From the NCBI GenBank assembly GCA_015488755.1, contig WFNB01000109.1:21049-85048 (forward strand): a stretch of 64,000 nucleotides of DNA. Direction: 5' to 3'. The notes under the pieces were generated by a model. The model saw nothing but the letters and a program-made list of their open reading frames with translations. It searched no databases and was not told the DNA's origin. How positions within the stretch are numbered: position 1 is the first letter of the stretch; every line of letters begins with the position of its first letter. Below are positions 16,765 through 25,790 of the stretch, one piece after another. The DNA comes from Gammaproteobacteria bacterium. Lineage in GTDB: Bacteria > Pseudomonadota > Gammaproteobacteria > GRL18. A program made the translations under genes and the position numbers.

Positions 16765-17184
16765 ATGAAAAAAATACTATGTGTTATTTTCTTGCTTGCT
16801 TGTCCCCTCACTGCGTGGGCAGAGCGTCATATTCATGTTAATGGTGAACACCTTAATTTAGAAACCATGCTTATGATGGATCAAATTTTTGGTTATCAGG
16901 TTGATGATGGTTATTACTGGCTTAATACGCAAACAGGTCAATGGGGTTATGAAAACAATAATGAAATACAAGGGACTGTACAAATGGTTATTGATTATCA
17001 ACAAGAGCAGGCAAGTTACAATAATAATTCTTATCAAGATGATTATAATGAGCAGAGCAATACCAGCTATTATCCAACAGAAATTAATAGCTCTCAAAAT
17101 GGCAGTGTTGTTAGTGGTACTCTAAATGGACAAAATTGCACCTTTGTTTCTGTCGGTGGTATGACAGTAAAAGACTGTGATTAA
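16765..17184 (+). CDS. Exported protein of unknown function with a Tyr/Asn/Gln-rich linker
   Basis: This 139-aa protein has a clear signal peptide (ILCVIFLLACPLTAWA, then ERHIHVNG). A short folded N-terminal part (NLETMLMMDQIFGYQVDDGYYW ... GQWGYENN) is followed by a low-complexity Asn/Ser/Tyr/Gln stretch and a C-terminal part with two Cys (QNCTFVSVGGMTVKDCD) that probably pair. AAAAGGAATT precedes the ATG. I recognise no family. It is divergent from the flgP unit and upstream of uup on the same strand with a 90-base gap. Confidence 0.7.
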   Translation: MKKILCVIFLLACPLTAWAERHIHVNGEHLNLETMLMMDQIFGYQVDDGYYWLNTQTGQWGYENNNEIQGTVQMVIDYQQEQASYNNNSYQDDYNEQSNTSYYPTEINSSQNGSVVSGTLNGQNCTFVSVGGMTVKDCD

Positions 17185-17274
17185 TAAGAGAGACCAAAAA
17201 GATACTTTCATAAGCATTCTTTTTCCTATATTCTGTGCGCAGTTTTTACTATTTCCCTAGAGTGAGCTTTATTT

Positions 17275-19176
17275 ATGTCGATTTTTTCTATTGATGGCCT
17301 GAGTCTGGCCTTTGGAACCCATGTATTATTGAATGGTGCCAGTTTTTCCTTAGAAATGGGTGAACGTGTGTGTTTAATTGGCCGTAATGGTACGGGTAAA
17401 ACCACTCTGATGCGTCTTATTCAAGGTGAAATGCAAGCTGATGAAGGCGATGTCAGAAAAAAAGATGGTCTTATTGTCTCATCCTTATCCCAAGAAGTAC
17501 CTCATGAAGCCAAAGGCAGTGTGTTTGATATTGTTGCTTCTGGTCTGGGTGAAACGGCACAATTATTACAAGACTATAATCATGTCTTACATGATGTTGC
17601 CAATGGTGATGAACAAGCATTGAAAAGAATGGAACAGATTCAACATAAATTAGAAGCAGTAAATGGCTGGTCACTGGTGCAACGTGTTGAGTCTACTATT
17701 TCTAAATTATTATTAAACCCAGATGATCGTATTGAAGATATGTCTGGCGGTCTTAAACGTCGGGTTATGCTGGCCAAAGCTCTGGTTATTGAACCGGATA
17801 TTTTAATGCTGGATGAGCCAACCAATCATTTAGACATAGAATCGATTCTCTGGTTAGAAACCTTTTTAAAATCCTACAATGGTTGTGTATTATTTATCAC
17901 CCACGATCGGGTCTTTTTACAAAATGTTGCCACACGTATTCTTGAATTGGATCGAGGGCAATTAGTCTCTTTTCCTGGCGACTATCAAACCTATTTACGT
18001 CGTAAAGAAGAATTACTTCACGCCGAAGAAAAAGCCAATGAACTTTTTGATAAGAAATTAGCAGATGAAGAAGTTTGGATACGTCAGGGCATTAAGGCTA
18101 GACGAACCCGTAATGAGGGGCGTGTGCGTGCTTTAAAAGCTATGCGCACTGAGCGTAGTCAACGAATCGAACAACAGGGCAAAGCAAAGCTTGAATTAGA
18201 TGATAAAAAAAATTCAGGTAAGTTAGTTGTTGAAGTTGAGAATATCTCTTATGAGTATGACAATAAGCCCATTGTTAAAAATTTCTCAACAGTGATTATG
18301 CGTGGTGATCGTATCGGCATTATTGGTCCTAATGGTGTGGGCAAGACCACTATGCTGAACTTAATTTTAGGGCAATTAGCACCCCAGTCCGGTACTGTTA
18401 AGCTAGGCACAAAACTAGAAATTGCTTATTTTGATCAACTAAGAAACCAGTTGGATGAAGAGCAGTCGATTGTCGAAAACATTGGGCAGGGTCGGGAGTT
18501 TGTTTCTATCAATGGCCGTGACCGCCATGTGTTTAGCTATTTAAGAGATTTTCTTTTCTCTTCAGAACGAGCCAAAGTGTCGGTTAAAGCCCTTTCAGGC
18601 GGTGAAAGAAATCGTTTGCTCTTAGCAAAATTATTTACCAAGCCCGCCAATTTGTTGGTCCTTGATGAACCTACCAATGATTTAGATAGTGATACTTTAG
18701 AATTATTAGAGTCACTATTAATGGACTATAAGGGTACCTTAATTATTGTCAGTCATGATCGATCCTTCCTTAATAATGTGATCACTAGCTCCTTAGTTTT
18801 TGAAGATGATGGTTTGAATGAATATGTTGGTGGCTATGATGATTGGCTTAGACAAAGAAAGCCAATAGCGATAGAAACACAAAAAAAAGACCTCTCAAAA
18901 CTGACAGATAACAAAGTGAACACTCTTGCTGCTGCGAATAAAGTAATAAAACTAAGTTATAAAGAACAACGTGATTTAGATAACTTGCCCCAAAAAATAG
19001 AAACAATAGAAGCTGAACAAGCAGAGTTAGAAACAATCATAGCTCAACCTGAATTTTATCAGCAGGATCAAAGCACCATTACCAGTCAGCTGGCTAAATT
19101 AGAAGAAATTAATCAGCACTTGGAAGGCTTATATGAACGTTGGGACGAATTAGAAGAAAAGAGAGCCGGCAGTTAA
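17275..19176 (+). CDS. uup: Uup, ABC-F family ATPase
   Basis: This 633-aa soluble protein has two ABC ATPase domains with no membrane part. Domain one has Walker A GRNGTGKTT, signature SGGLKRR and Walker B ILMLDEPTNHLD; the linker is charged; domain two has GPNGVGKTT, signature SGGERNR and LLVLDEPTNDLD. A C-terminal coiled coil follows (KLSYKEQRDLDNLPQKIE, then EELEEKRAGS), the feature that marks Uup. Uup acts on ribosomes and branched DNA intermediates and limits precise transposon excision. The length is normal for the family. Confidence 0.93.
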   Translation: MSIFSIDGLSLAFGTHVLLNGASFSLEMGERVCLIGRNGTGKTTLMRLIQGEMQADEGDVRKKDGLIVSSLSQEVPHEAKGSVFDIVASGLGETAQLLQDYNHVLHDVANGDEQALKRMEQIQHKLEAVNGWSLVQRVESTISKLLLNPDDRIEDMSGGLKRRVMLAKALVIEPDILMLDEPTNHLDIESILWLETFLKSYNGCVLFITHDRVFLQNVATRILELDRGQLVSFPGDYQTYLRRKEELLHAEEKANELFDKKLADEEVWIRQGIKARRTRNEGRVRALKAMRTERSQRIEQQGKAKLELDDKKNSGKLVVEVENISYEYDNKPIVKNFSTVIMRGDRIGIIGPNGVGKTTMLNLILGQLAPQSGTVKLGTKLEIAYFDQLRNQLDEEQSIVENIGQGREFVSINGRDRHVFSYLRDFLFSSERAKVSVKALSGGERNRLLLAKLFTKPANLLVLDEPTNDLDSDTLELLESLLMDYKGTLIIVSHDRSFLNNVITSSLVFEDDGLNEYVGGYDDWLRQRKPIAIETQKKDLSKLTDNKVNTLAAANKVIKLSYKEQRDLDNLPQKIETIEAEQAELETIIAQPEFYQQDQSTITSQLAKLEEINQHLEGLYERWDELEEKRAGS

Positions 19177-19257
19177 CATAGTCTGGTTTTTTTGAATACA
19201 GATGAGCAATAAATTTACTTGATTTATTTAGCCAAGTAGTTTATTCTCCCCAACCTT

Positions 19258-19345
19258 GGAGAGGTGGCCGAGTGGTCGAAGGCGCACGCCTGGAAAGTGT
19301 GTAAACCGTAAGGTTTCGGGGGTTCGAATCCCCCCCTCTTCGCCA
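19258..19345 (+). tRNA. tRNA-Ser(GGA)
   Basis: The acceptor arms GGAGAGG and CCTCTTC pair with one G-T, the discriminator is G and CCA is encoded. The anticodon loop CTGGAAA gives anticodon GGA, reading UCC. The long variable arm and TTCGAATC T-loop fit a class II serine tRNA of 88 bases. The rest of the gap (19346-19544) shows no structure I can name. Confidence 0.95.
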
Positions 19346-19544
19346 CATTAATTACTATCAACTATTCACCGCATTATCCTGCACCAACATTTTTTATTTT
19401 CTACACTCTCACCTTTAGTCAGTCTAACTCGATTAATAATAATTTTATAAATTAGTGATATTTCTAGTTTACTCGCTATACTTAAGTTATACCTCAAATA
19501 CCTTATTGGCATCCTATATCACTGCTTGAAATATTAATAATATT

Positions 19545-20831
19545 ATGATGATGAATAAGAATCTTTTTAAAAGCTTAAATTATCTGTCATTGGCCTTTAT
19601 CTTTTTTTGGACATTAGCTCTTGGTGGCCTATTCTTTTGGGCAGAGACTAAAGAAGAAGCTCATGTTATTGAATACGCTAAAAAAGAAGCTCGGGCAAAT
19701 TTTAATAAAGACATTGCTTTACGTAATTGGGTAGCCCAACGTGGCGGCATTTATGTAAAAGTTTCGGAACAAACACCACCTAACCCCTATTTATCCCATA
19801 TCTCTAATCGTGATATCAAATTACCTTCTGGAGAGACTTTAACTCTGATGAATCCTGCCTATGTATTGCGAGAAACCATGGAACAATATGGTGAACTTTA
19901 TGGTATAAAAGGTCGTATAACCAGTCTCAAACCGCTTAATCCGATCAATACCCCCGATGCATGGGAAAGAAATAGACTCGTAGAATTTGAAAAAGGAGAG
20001 CTAAGTGAAGTCTATGAAGTCAGTAATATTAATAAAAAACCTTTTTTACGTTATATGAAAGCATTTGTAACGGTACCGAGTTGTTTGCTCTGCCATGCTC
20101 ATCAAGGTTATGTGGTTGGTGATATAAGAGGTGGTGTTGGGGTATCTATCCCCTTAGAGCCCTATTTGAAACTAAAAAGAGATACCATTGAAACCTTACA
20201 AATATCTTATGGTTCATTATGGCTATTAGGTTTGTTTATTATTGGCTCTATCTATCGTGTGGGTAGAAATAGTATTAGCCACCAATATGCGATTGAAAAG
20301 AAATTACTGATTGCTCATCAACAAGCTCAGGAAATGGCCGAACATGATGGGTTAACTGGGCTTGCTAATCGCCGCTTATTAGCAAAAGTTCTGCATCAGG
20401 AATTTAAACGTGCGGTTCGAAATCAGCATCACTTAAGTGTGCTAATGTTAGATATTGATCATTTTAAACACTTTAATGATACTCATGGTCATCTATTGGG
20501 TGATGAAGTTTTAGTGCTTGTTGCCGATGCTATTCAAACTTCTTGTCAACGACCTAGTGATTTTATAGCGCGCTTTGGCGGTGAAGAATTTATTATTATT
20601 TTACCACAAACAGATTATCATGGTGCGTATAAACAAGCCGAAAAAATTCGTAAAAAAATTGCCACATTATGTATCGAAAATAATAATATGGGATTTTCTG
20701 TGTCAATTACGGTCAGTATTGGTATTGATTCACGTATACCACAAAAATTGCAAACACCAGAAGAGCAAATAAATCATGCTGATCAGGCACTATATAAAGC
20801 AAAAGAACAAGGTAGAAATCAAGTTGTATAA
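19545..20831 (+). CDS. Diguanylate cyclase with a periplasmic c-type haem sensor domain (DUF3365/Tll0287-like)
   Basis: This 428-aa membrane protein has a helix near residues 15-33, a periplasmic domain with a haem c motif CLLCH (C180, C183, H184) in the context VPSCLLCHAHQGYVVGDIRGG that marks the Tll0287-like family, a second helix at about 220-238 and a cytoplasmic GGDEF domain with active site RFGGEEF (R343-F349). The GGEEF form should make c-di-GMP. Haem in the sensor suggests redox, oxygen or NO input. It lies upstream of a metal-regulon promoter and of LapG, whose activity in other bacteria is controlled by c-di-GMP. No I-site RxxD is apparent, so feedback inhibition may be absent. Confidence 0.9.
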   Translation: MMMNKNLFKSLNYLSLAFIFFWTLALGGLFFWAETKEEAHVIEYAKKEARANFNKDIALRNWVAQRGGIYVKVSEQTPPNPYLSHISNRDIKLPSGETLTLMNPAYVLRETMEQYGELYGIKGRITSLKPLNPINTPDAWERNRLVEFEKGELSEVYEVSNINKKPFLRYMKAFVTVPSCLLCHAHQGYVVGDIRGGVGVSIPLEPYLKLKRDTIETLQISYGSLWLLGLFIIGSIYRVGRNSISHQYAIEKKLLIAHQQAQEMAEHDGLTGLANRRLLAKVLHQEFKRAVRNQHHLSVLMLDIDHFKHFNDTHGHLLGDEVLVLVADAIQTSCQRPSDFIARFGGEEFIIILPQTDYHGAYKQAEKIRKKIATLCIENNNMGFSVSITVSIGIDSRIPQKLQTPEEQINHADQALYKAKEQGRNQVV

Positions 20832-20840
20832 TTACACATA

Positions 20841-20885
20841 TTTAATGTTGATGTAAGGTTAGTGCAAGGTAGCCTGTCGTATACT
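20841..20885 (+). promoter_or_regulatory. Shared activator-type promoter, site D
   Basis: This is the cleanest copy: TTTAATGTT (20841-20849), TGTAAGG (20852-20858) and TGCAAGG (20863-20869) with an 11-bp period, and -10 TATACT (20880-20885) 39 bp after the first T. It begins nine bases after the diguanylate cyclase stop and drives the 116-aa exported protein. Confidence 0.7.
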
Positions 20886-20941
20886 TTATCCATAGACAAA
20901 TAAATGTCTTCATAATAATTAATAAGAAAAAGGATATGACA

Positions 20942-21292
20942 ATGAAAACAAATACTAAAATCGCTACTTTACTGGTTGCACTAAGTGCTGCTTTTTCCAT
21001 CAATGCAAATGCAGATTCTGTTTATGGTGACCCAAGCATGGGAGATGTGTTTCCTGTTGAGAATGTGCAATTACAATCAGCTCAACCAGCACGTTATGTC
21101 GCAGATACAGGTAAACAAGTTTGGAGTACACCGTATGAGCAGTGGGTTAATCCTGCGGACTTTAATTCAGTAGCTAAACAGACGGTTGCCAGTGCCTTAA
21201 ATCGCTTGGATAACAATCCACCAGCAGCCGGTAGCCATTCTGATGGTGTGTTTATCTGGGATGAAACCGCAGATGAATTTCAGCTTCAATAA
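20942..21292 (+). CDS. Exported protein of unknown function, probable member of the metal regulon
   Basis: This ~116-aa protein has a signal peptide (IATLLVALSAAFSINANA, then DSVYGDP). The mature part has no Cys, few Met and His, and the tracts GKQVWSTPYEQWVNPADFN and DGVFIWDETADEFQLQ. I recognise no family. AAAGGAT lies at a proper distance for ATG 20942; the in-frame ATG at 20936 is too close to it. The upstream sequence is the best copy of the promoter motif found before the copper genes, so it is probably induced with them, although the mature protein is not obviously metal-binding. A hairpin follows at 21304-21344. Confidence 0.7.
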   Translation: MKTNTKIATLLVALSAAFSINANADSVYGDPSMGDVFPVENVQLQSAQPARYVADTGKQVWSTPYEQWVNPADFNSVAKQTVASALNRLDNNPPAAGSHSDGVFIWDETADEFQLQ

Positions 21293-21303
21293 ACAATGTT
21301 AAC

Positions 21304-21344
21304 GTGCATAAATGACCCCGTTTAGTTTTGGCTTGTTTATGCAC
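21304..21344 (+). terminator. Possible terminator hairpin
   Basis: GTGCATAAA (21304-21312) and TTTATGCAC (21336-21344) are perfect complements around a 23-nt loop, followed by a weak T-rich stretch. It lies just after the exported protein gene. Confidence 0.4.
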
Positions 21345-21453
21345 TCATTTTACTATACACTTTACTTTCTACTATGGAGTTTTATACAAAGGATGTAGAA
21401 CACAGATAGGGCTGAAAAATAGCCGATAAAACCATCAATTAGATTGAATTATT

Positions 21454-22116
21454 ATGAATGATCATTTCATGAATAACCATAGGTCTTATGCCTCATCTTT
21501 TATACTGCTTCTCATACTGTTTTATAGTAATTTCTCCTTTTCCCATCAAACTGATTTATTATTAGCTCAAGCCAATAGAAAAATTAACTCATTTCATGAT
21601 AAAGAGACAACACAGCGTTTTAATGAGTGGGAAAAATTGATTTATCATAATGTGAATAAAACGCCATCTGAAAAATTAACTCTGGTTAATAATTTTTTTA
21701 ATAAAATGAAATGGGCAGAAGATAAAACCTTATGGAATGAAAAAGATTATTGGGCAACGCCCATTGAAAGCCTCATAAAAAATGCTGGAGATTGTGAAGA
21801 CTTTTCGATTGCCAAGTATTTCACGCTTTTAGCGATGGATATTCCAGAAAAAAAATTAAGGATCACCTATGTGATTTTAGATAATCAACAAGGCCATATG
21901 GTCTTGTTCTATTATCCTGATAAAGACAAAGAACCTCTTGTGCTAGACAATATGCGCAATGAAATTATTGCCAAATCAAATCGTCCTGATATTCGATACC
22001 TGTTTAGTTTTAATGATAGTGGGCTTTGGCTAAGAGATAATAATACGATGCAACCGAATGAAAAAAATATTATAAAAAAATGGTCACAAATGATTAATCG
22101 TATTAAACGCAATTAA
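21454..22116 (+). CDS. lapG: LapG-like periplasmic cysteine protease (transglutaminase-like)
   Basis: This 220-aa protein has a signal peptide (FILLLILFYSNFSFS) and the bacterial transglutaminase-like cysteine protease fold with catalytic C114 (NAGDCEDFS), H148 (GHMVL) and D165 (LDNM). In Pseudomonas, LapG cleaves the retention module of a large surface adhesin unless the c-di-GMP receptor LapD holds it. No lapD or adhesin gene is in the window; the nearest c-di-GMP gene is the haem diguanylate cyclase two genes upstream. The start among the early ATG codons (21454 or 21469) is not certain. Confidence 0.85.
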   Translation: MNDHFMNNHRSYASSFILLLILFYSNFSFSHQTDLLLAQANRKINSFHDKETTQRFNEWEKLIYHNVNKTPSEKLTLVNNFFNKMKWAEDKTLWNEKDYWATPIESLIKNAGDCEDFSIAKYFTLLAMDIPEKKLRITYVILDNQQGHMVLFYYPDKDKEPLVLDNMRNEIIAKSNRPDIRYLFSFNDSGLWLRDNNTMQPNEKNIIKKWSQMINRIKRN

Positions 22117-22295
22117 TCAGTAGGATATTTTGCAACGATATCAAAGTACGCTTGTCTAAGACAAGACGGGAAAGTTTTTTACAAATTGCAAAAACGAGAT
22201 TATCTCCGTATAATCAGACGTTGTTTCATTGAATGTGGCCTACTTAAATTGGTCTGATCTTTTATTATTAACTATCGTTGACATGTTTTATTCGT

Positions 22296-22673
22296 ATGTA
22301 TAAGAAAAGCATTTTTCTTTTTTTGCTATTATTTTTTGCTCAGACAGTTCTGGCAGGCATTGATCTACATGATGCTACTGTCAGTAATAGCATAAAGGTA
22401 AATCAGACAATTGATATTACCGATTATTATATTGATATACATTATTGTAATGCTCAGACTGATAGTCATATTGATGATTCCATTGATAGTTCCAATTCAA
22501 TAAGCCATGCTAGTCACCACCATGATTGTCATGGTCATACGACACCGTGTGTGTTTTCCTCTAATATCGAAGGGACGCTATCTTTGACTTTGTTCTATAG
22601 CCCTTTCTCTTATATTTTTAGTGACTATTTCACTAATTTAGCTTCCCCCCAAAGACCTCCTAAATACGCATAA
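22296..22673 (+). CDS. czcI: CzcI-like small exported protein
   Basis: This ~125-aa protein has a signal peptide (SIFLFLLLFFAQTVLA) and a His/Cys cluster (SHASHHHDCHGHTTPC) followed by a mildly hydrophobic C-terminal part. Its position before a czcCBA-like operon and its composition fit CzcI, a little-understood periplasmic accessory of zinc/cobalt/cadmium pumps. I use ATG 22296; an in-frame TTG at 22278 would put extra residues before the signal peptide. Similarity to CzcI is judged from layout and not from a strong motif. Confidence 0.6.
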   Translation: MYKKSIFLFLLLFFAQTVLAGIDLHDATVSNSIKVNQTIDITDYYIDIHYCNAQTDSHIDDSIDSSNSISHASHHHDCHGHTTPCVFSSNIEGTLSLTLFYSPFSYIFSDYFTNLASPQRPPKYA

Positions 22674-23051
22674 CAGCGACAGTTTTCGTTTCGGTTAATT
22701 ATTTTCAATTTGTGTTGACTACGATGGATTAATTTGTCCATTGCCTTGCATGGGTCTGTCTGATTTATTTAGCAATGGTGTTAACAATCAGTTAAATCTA
22801 CTGCGAATGTCCACAGCACTGAATCTACAAGGCTTTCCAGACTATAGGCTTACGAAAAAGCCAAAATAAGCTGTCAACCTTGTCTTTCCAGCATTCTGAT
22901 TATTTTTGCTGTGAAGGAACTAATTAATTGACAAAACTTGCTGCACTTTTCCCTTTAAAATTCTGCTCTTGATCAGCTATTGCAAATAGTGATGTCTGAC
23001 AGAGCAATAAACCTAAAATAATCACTTATCAATCAATAGATTAGGATCATT
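22674..23051. other. Non-coding gap before the czcC-like gene
   Basis: No gene of useful length, tRNA or convincing terminator is visible in these 378 bases. TTGACA occurs at 22928-22933, but no good -10 lies 16-18 bp downstream. The repeated word CTTTCCAG occurs twice near 22830-22890 without a clear structure. Confidence 0.4.
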
Positions 23052-24344
23052 ATGAATTATCGATTTTTAATTTCCAGCCCTATAATTAAGGCATGTCTTT
23101 ATGGACTACCTATTATTGCTGTGGCACAAACAAGTCTTGCTAATGAAGTACCTTTGAATGCTCATAAAAATATTCCTATACAGAGCACTGATACAAATAG
23201 TGATTCATCTTGGGCACACTGGGTGCTTTCTCAGGTAACTCACTTGCCTTCCCAACAGGCTATTAATGAAGGTATATCAGTCGCTAATGAACAGTATAAT
23301 GCCAGCAAACAGGCTTTATATAATCCTGAATTAGGAGCCTCTTATACGCATCGAAAAGAGCCTGAATATAATATTACATGGTCACAAACACTGGATTTGT
23401 ATGATAAGCGTCAAATGAATTCAAATTCAGGACAAATTGACTCTGAATTGGCTCAATTAGATAAAAAAATTCAATTTGAGGATAAGTTATCACAAGCTTT
23501 ATTGTCTTTTATTGAATATTCTATGGCGCAAAAATTATTGGCTATTTCTAAAAAGCAAGAGCAGCTTTTGACAAAACTATCTGCTGATCTTAAGTCAAGG
23601 GAAGCGGTTGGTGATGTTGGACGTGTGGATGCTGAAATGGCTTATTTATCTTTATCTCAAAATTTACAACAAATTAGTTTGATTGAAATTCGTTATCGAA
23701 GAGCAGTAGCTAATTTGCAACAATCACTTAATAGTTCTCATATTCCAGCGTATCCACAAGGAAAAATTTGGTTTAATACCATCAATAAGGATGAAATTTC
23801 TGCATTGTATCAGCAGAATTTTAAAGTGCAATATGCTGAGAAATTATTGGCATCATCCGTATCTAAATCAAAAATTGCTCAACTGAATAAAAAAGCCGAT
23901 CCGACTATTGGTTTGGGAGTTGGGCGTGATGGTGATGAAAACACCTTACTTTTTGAAGTATCAATGCCACTGACTATTAGAAATAATTTTTCATCTGAGT
24001 ATCGTGCCGCCTTACATAAGGTGAACCAAAGTGAATTTGAGTTGCAAGAAGAACAGCGTTTACTTGAAAACAATATGAAGCAAAGCCTGAATAATTACCA
24101 ACAACTGCAAGAGAGGGTATTAAGCTGGCAGAAGCTAACGGCTAAGCGCTTAAAAAATAGTCAAAAATTATTAAATAGACAGTGGAAAAGTGGTGATATT
24201 TCAACGTCAGATTATTTGTTTTCTCTAAGGCAAAGAACGGATACCTTAATTGCTAATATAGAACTTGAAGGTGAAATGCGCAGAGCATGGGTTGAATGGC
24301 TCCTTGCTTCTAGCCAGATACAAATATGGTTAAAAACACGCTAA
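23052..24344 (+). CDS. czcC: CzcC-like outer-membrane channel (TolC family)
   Basis: This 430-aa protein has a signal peptide (GLPIIAVAQTSLANE) and two OEP repeats of long helices (QALLSFIEYSMAQKLLAISK, then QSLNNYQQLQERVLSWQKL). It would be the outer-membrane exit duct of the second metal pump. It is shorter in beta-barrel landmarks than TolC and close in layout to CzcC/CnrC. It is followed by the adaptor gene 61 bases later. The motif GLGVGRDGDENTLLFEVSMPL is typical of the second half of CzcC-type proteins. Confidence 0.85.
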   Translation: MNYRFLISSPIIKACLYGLPIIAVAQTSLANEVPLNAHKNIPIQSTDTNSDSSWAHWVLSQVTHLPSQQAINEGISVANEQYNASKQALYNPELGASYTHRKEPEYNITWSQTLDLYDKRQMNSNSGQIDSELAQLDKKIQFEDKLSQALLSFIEYSMAQKLLAISKKQEQLLTKLSADLKSREAVGDVGRVDAEMAYLSLSQNLQQISLIEIRYRRAVANLQQSLNSSHIPAYPQGKIWFNTINKDEISALYQQNFKVQYAEKLLASSVSKSKIAQLNKKADPTIGLGVGRDGDENTLLFEVSMPLTIRNNFSSEYRAALHKVNQSEFELQEEQRLLENNMKQSLNNYQQLQERVLSWQKLTAKRLKNSQKLLNRQWKSGDISTSDYLFSLRQRTDTLIANIELEGEMRRAWVEWLLASSQIQIWLKTR

Positions 24345-24405
24345 TTCATATCAATCACTCTGAAAAATAGACATTATTAACCAATAAAATTATTTGAGAA
24401 GTCTT

Positions 24406-25722
24406 ATGTTAAAAAAAATATTTTGTAAACAGCACTCACAAAAACTCCTAGTTTTAAGTGTTTCAATTGCTCTATCGTCCATTGTTTATGCACAAGAAAA
24501 TCATAATCACAATGAAATTTCTGATTATGAAAAATATAATAAGCATAGTGAGAATGATCATGAGGAGGAAGAAGGTCATTTTGAACATGCTGAGCAAGGT
24601 CATGATAAGCATGAAGAAGAAGATCATAATGATCATGAAGAACATGCTAATGATGAGCATGAAGAAGGGGGACATGATGAGCATGGTCATGGTGCTCATG
24701 AAGAAGAAGGTTTTGTTAAACTGTCTCGAAAACAGCAACAAATGGCAGGCATACAAGTTGTTAAAGTTAAGTCCCAAAGTAATATCAAACAAATTATTTT
24801 GGCTCCAGGAGAAGTTGTTAATGACCTCTACAACACCACATTATTGACTACTCAAGTGGATTCCAAAGTGCTAAAAAGAAAAGTGGTTCTTGGACAACAT
24901 GTCCATAAAGGGGATGTGATTGCCATTTTATATAGTCTTGATATTGCTACTGTACAGAACCAACTCAAAGTTGCGCTTTCTGAATGGCAACGAGTTAGGA
25001 AGCTAGGCAAGCAAACAGTAGGTGCAAAACGTTTTGTTACTGCTAAGGCTGATTATGATAAGAATAAGTCCCTCTTAGAAGCGTATGGATTTAATCGCAG
25101 ATTAATTGAGCTTTTTATTCAAGGAAAAAATACCTATAAGCTCGGTGAATACCCAATAATAGCACCCCATAATGGTGTTATTTTGGAAGATAATTTTCAA
25201 TCAGGCCAATTTTTGCCTATTGGATCAACCATAGCTATGCTAGTGGATGAAGAAAATGTCTGGGTTGAAGCCTTATTAGCACCAGAAATTGGTCAGCGTA
25301 TTCCAGTCGGAACAAAAGCAAATATCACCATTGATAAAAAAATATTCTCAGCCGAAGTGATTCATGATAGTCATGCCATTGATGAAATCACTCGGACACG
25401 GAAAATACGCCTTATTATTAAAAATAATAATCACTTATTGCATGCTGGTTTGTTTGCCAAAGTTGCATTTAAGTTAGCCGTTAAAGATAAAATAATCTTA
25501 TTGCCAGAGAGTGCTCTAATGCGCTCTTCTGATGGCGATTGGACGGTATTTGTCGAACAGAAAGAAGGTGTCTTTAAACAAGAAGAAGTCGAATTAAAAA
25601 ATACTATTAATGGTATGCACCAAATTAAAGGTTTACATTCTGGTGAGCGTGTGGCAATTAAAGGTGCTTTTTTCTTAGCATCTGAAATAGCCAAAGGTGG
25701 TTTTGACCCGCATAATCATTAA
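24406..25722 (+). CDS. czcB: CzcB-like periplasmic adaptor with a long His/Glu-rich N-terminal region
   Basis: This ~438-aa membrane-fusion protein has a signal peptide (LVLSVSIALSSIVYA), then about 75 residues dominated by His, Glu and Asp (HNHNEIS, HDKHEEEDHNDHEEH, HDEHGHGAHEEEGF), a plausible divalent-metal buffer. Barrel-sandwich and beta-barrel parts follow (APGEVVNDLYNTTLLTTQV, GQHVHKGDVIAILYS, APHNGVILEDNF). Start ATG 24406 is preceded by GAGAAG; the in-frame TTG 24394 is less likely. It carries no CusF domain, unlike the adaptor at 4663. Zn, Co, Cd or Ni are all possible substrates. Confidence 0.87.
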   Translation: MLKKIFCKQHSQKLLVLSVSIALSSIVYAQENHNHNEISDYEKYNKHSENDHEEEEGHFEHAEQGHDKHEEEDHNDHEEHANDEHEEGGHDEHGHGAHEEEGFVKLSRKQQQMAGIQVVKVKSQSNIKQIILAPGEVVNDLYNTTLLTTQVDSKVLKRKVVLGQHVHKGDVIAILYSLDIATVQNQLKVALSEWQRVRKLGKQTVGAKRFVTAKADYDKNKSLLEAYGFNRRLIELFIQGKNTYKLGEYPIIAPHNGVILEDNFQSGQFLPIGSTIAMLVDEENVWVEALLAPEIGQRIPVGTKANITIDKKIFSAEVIHDSHAIDEITRTRKIRLIIKNNNHLLHAGLFAKVAFKLAVKDKIILLPESALMRSSDGDWTVFVEQKEGVFKQEEVELKNTINGMHQIKGLHSGERVAIKGAFFLASEIAKGGFDPHNH

Positions 25723-25790
25723 TTTTTTCTGATTTTTTTAGGCTTATATATTCTACAAATAAAACACATCACTCTCTGTGGAGATACCTT

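Noticed and set aside
22151..22165. Small hairpin CTTGTC-TAA-GACAAG after lapG
   Set aside because: The stem is short and the T run comes ten bases later, so terminator function is too uncertain to list.
22674..23051. Possible metal riboswitch (for example NiCo type) before the czc operon
   Set aside because: No conserved riboswitch motif or convincing multi-stem fold could be seen by eye.
24472..24847. Long open frames of both strands across the czcB-like N-terminal region
   Set aside because: They are shadows of the His/Glu-rich repeat composition (GAT/CAT/GAA codons) and give no plausible protein.
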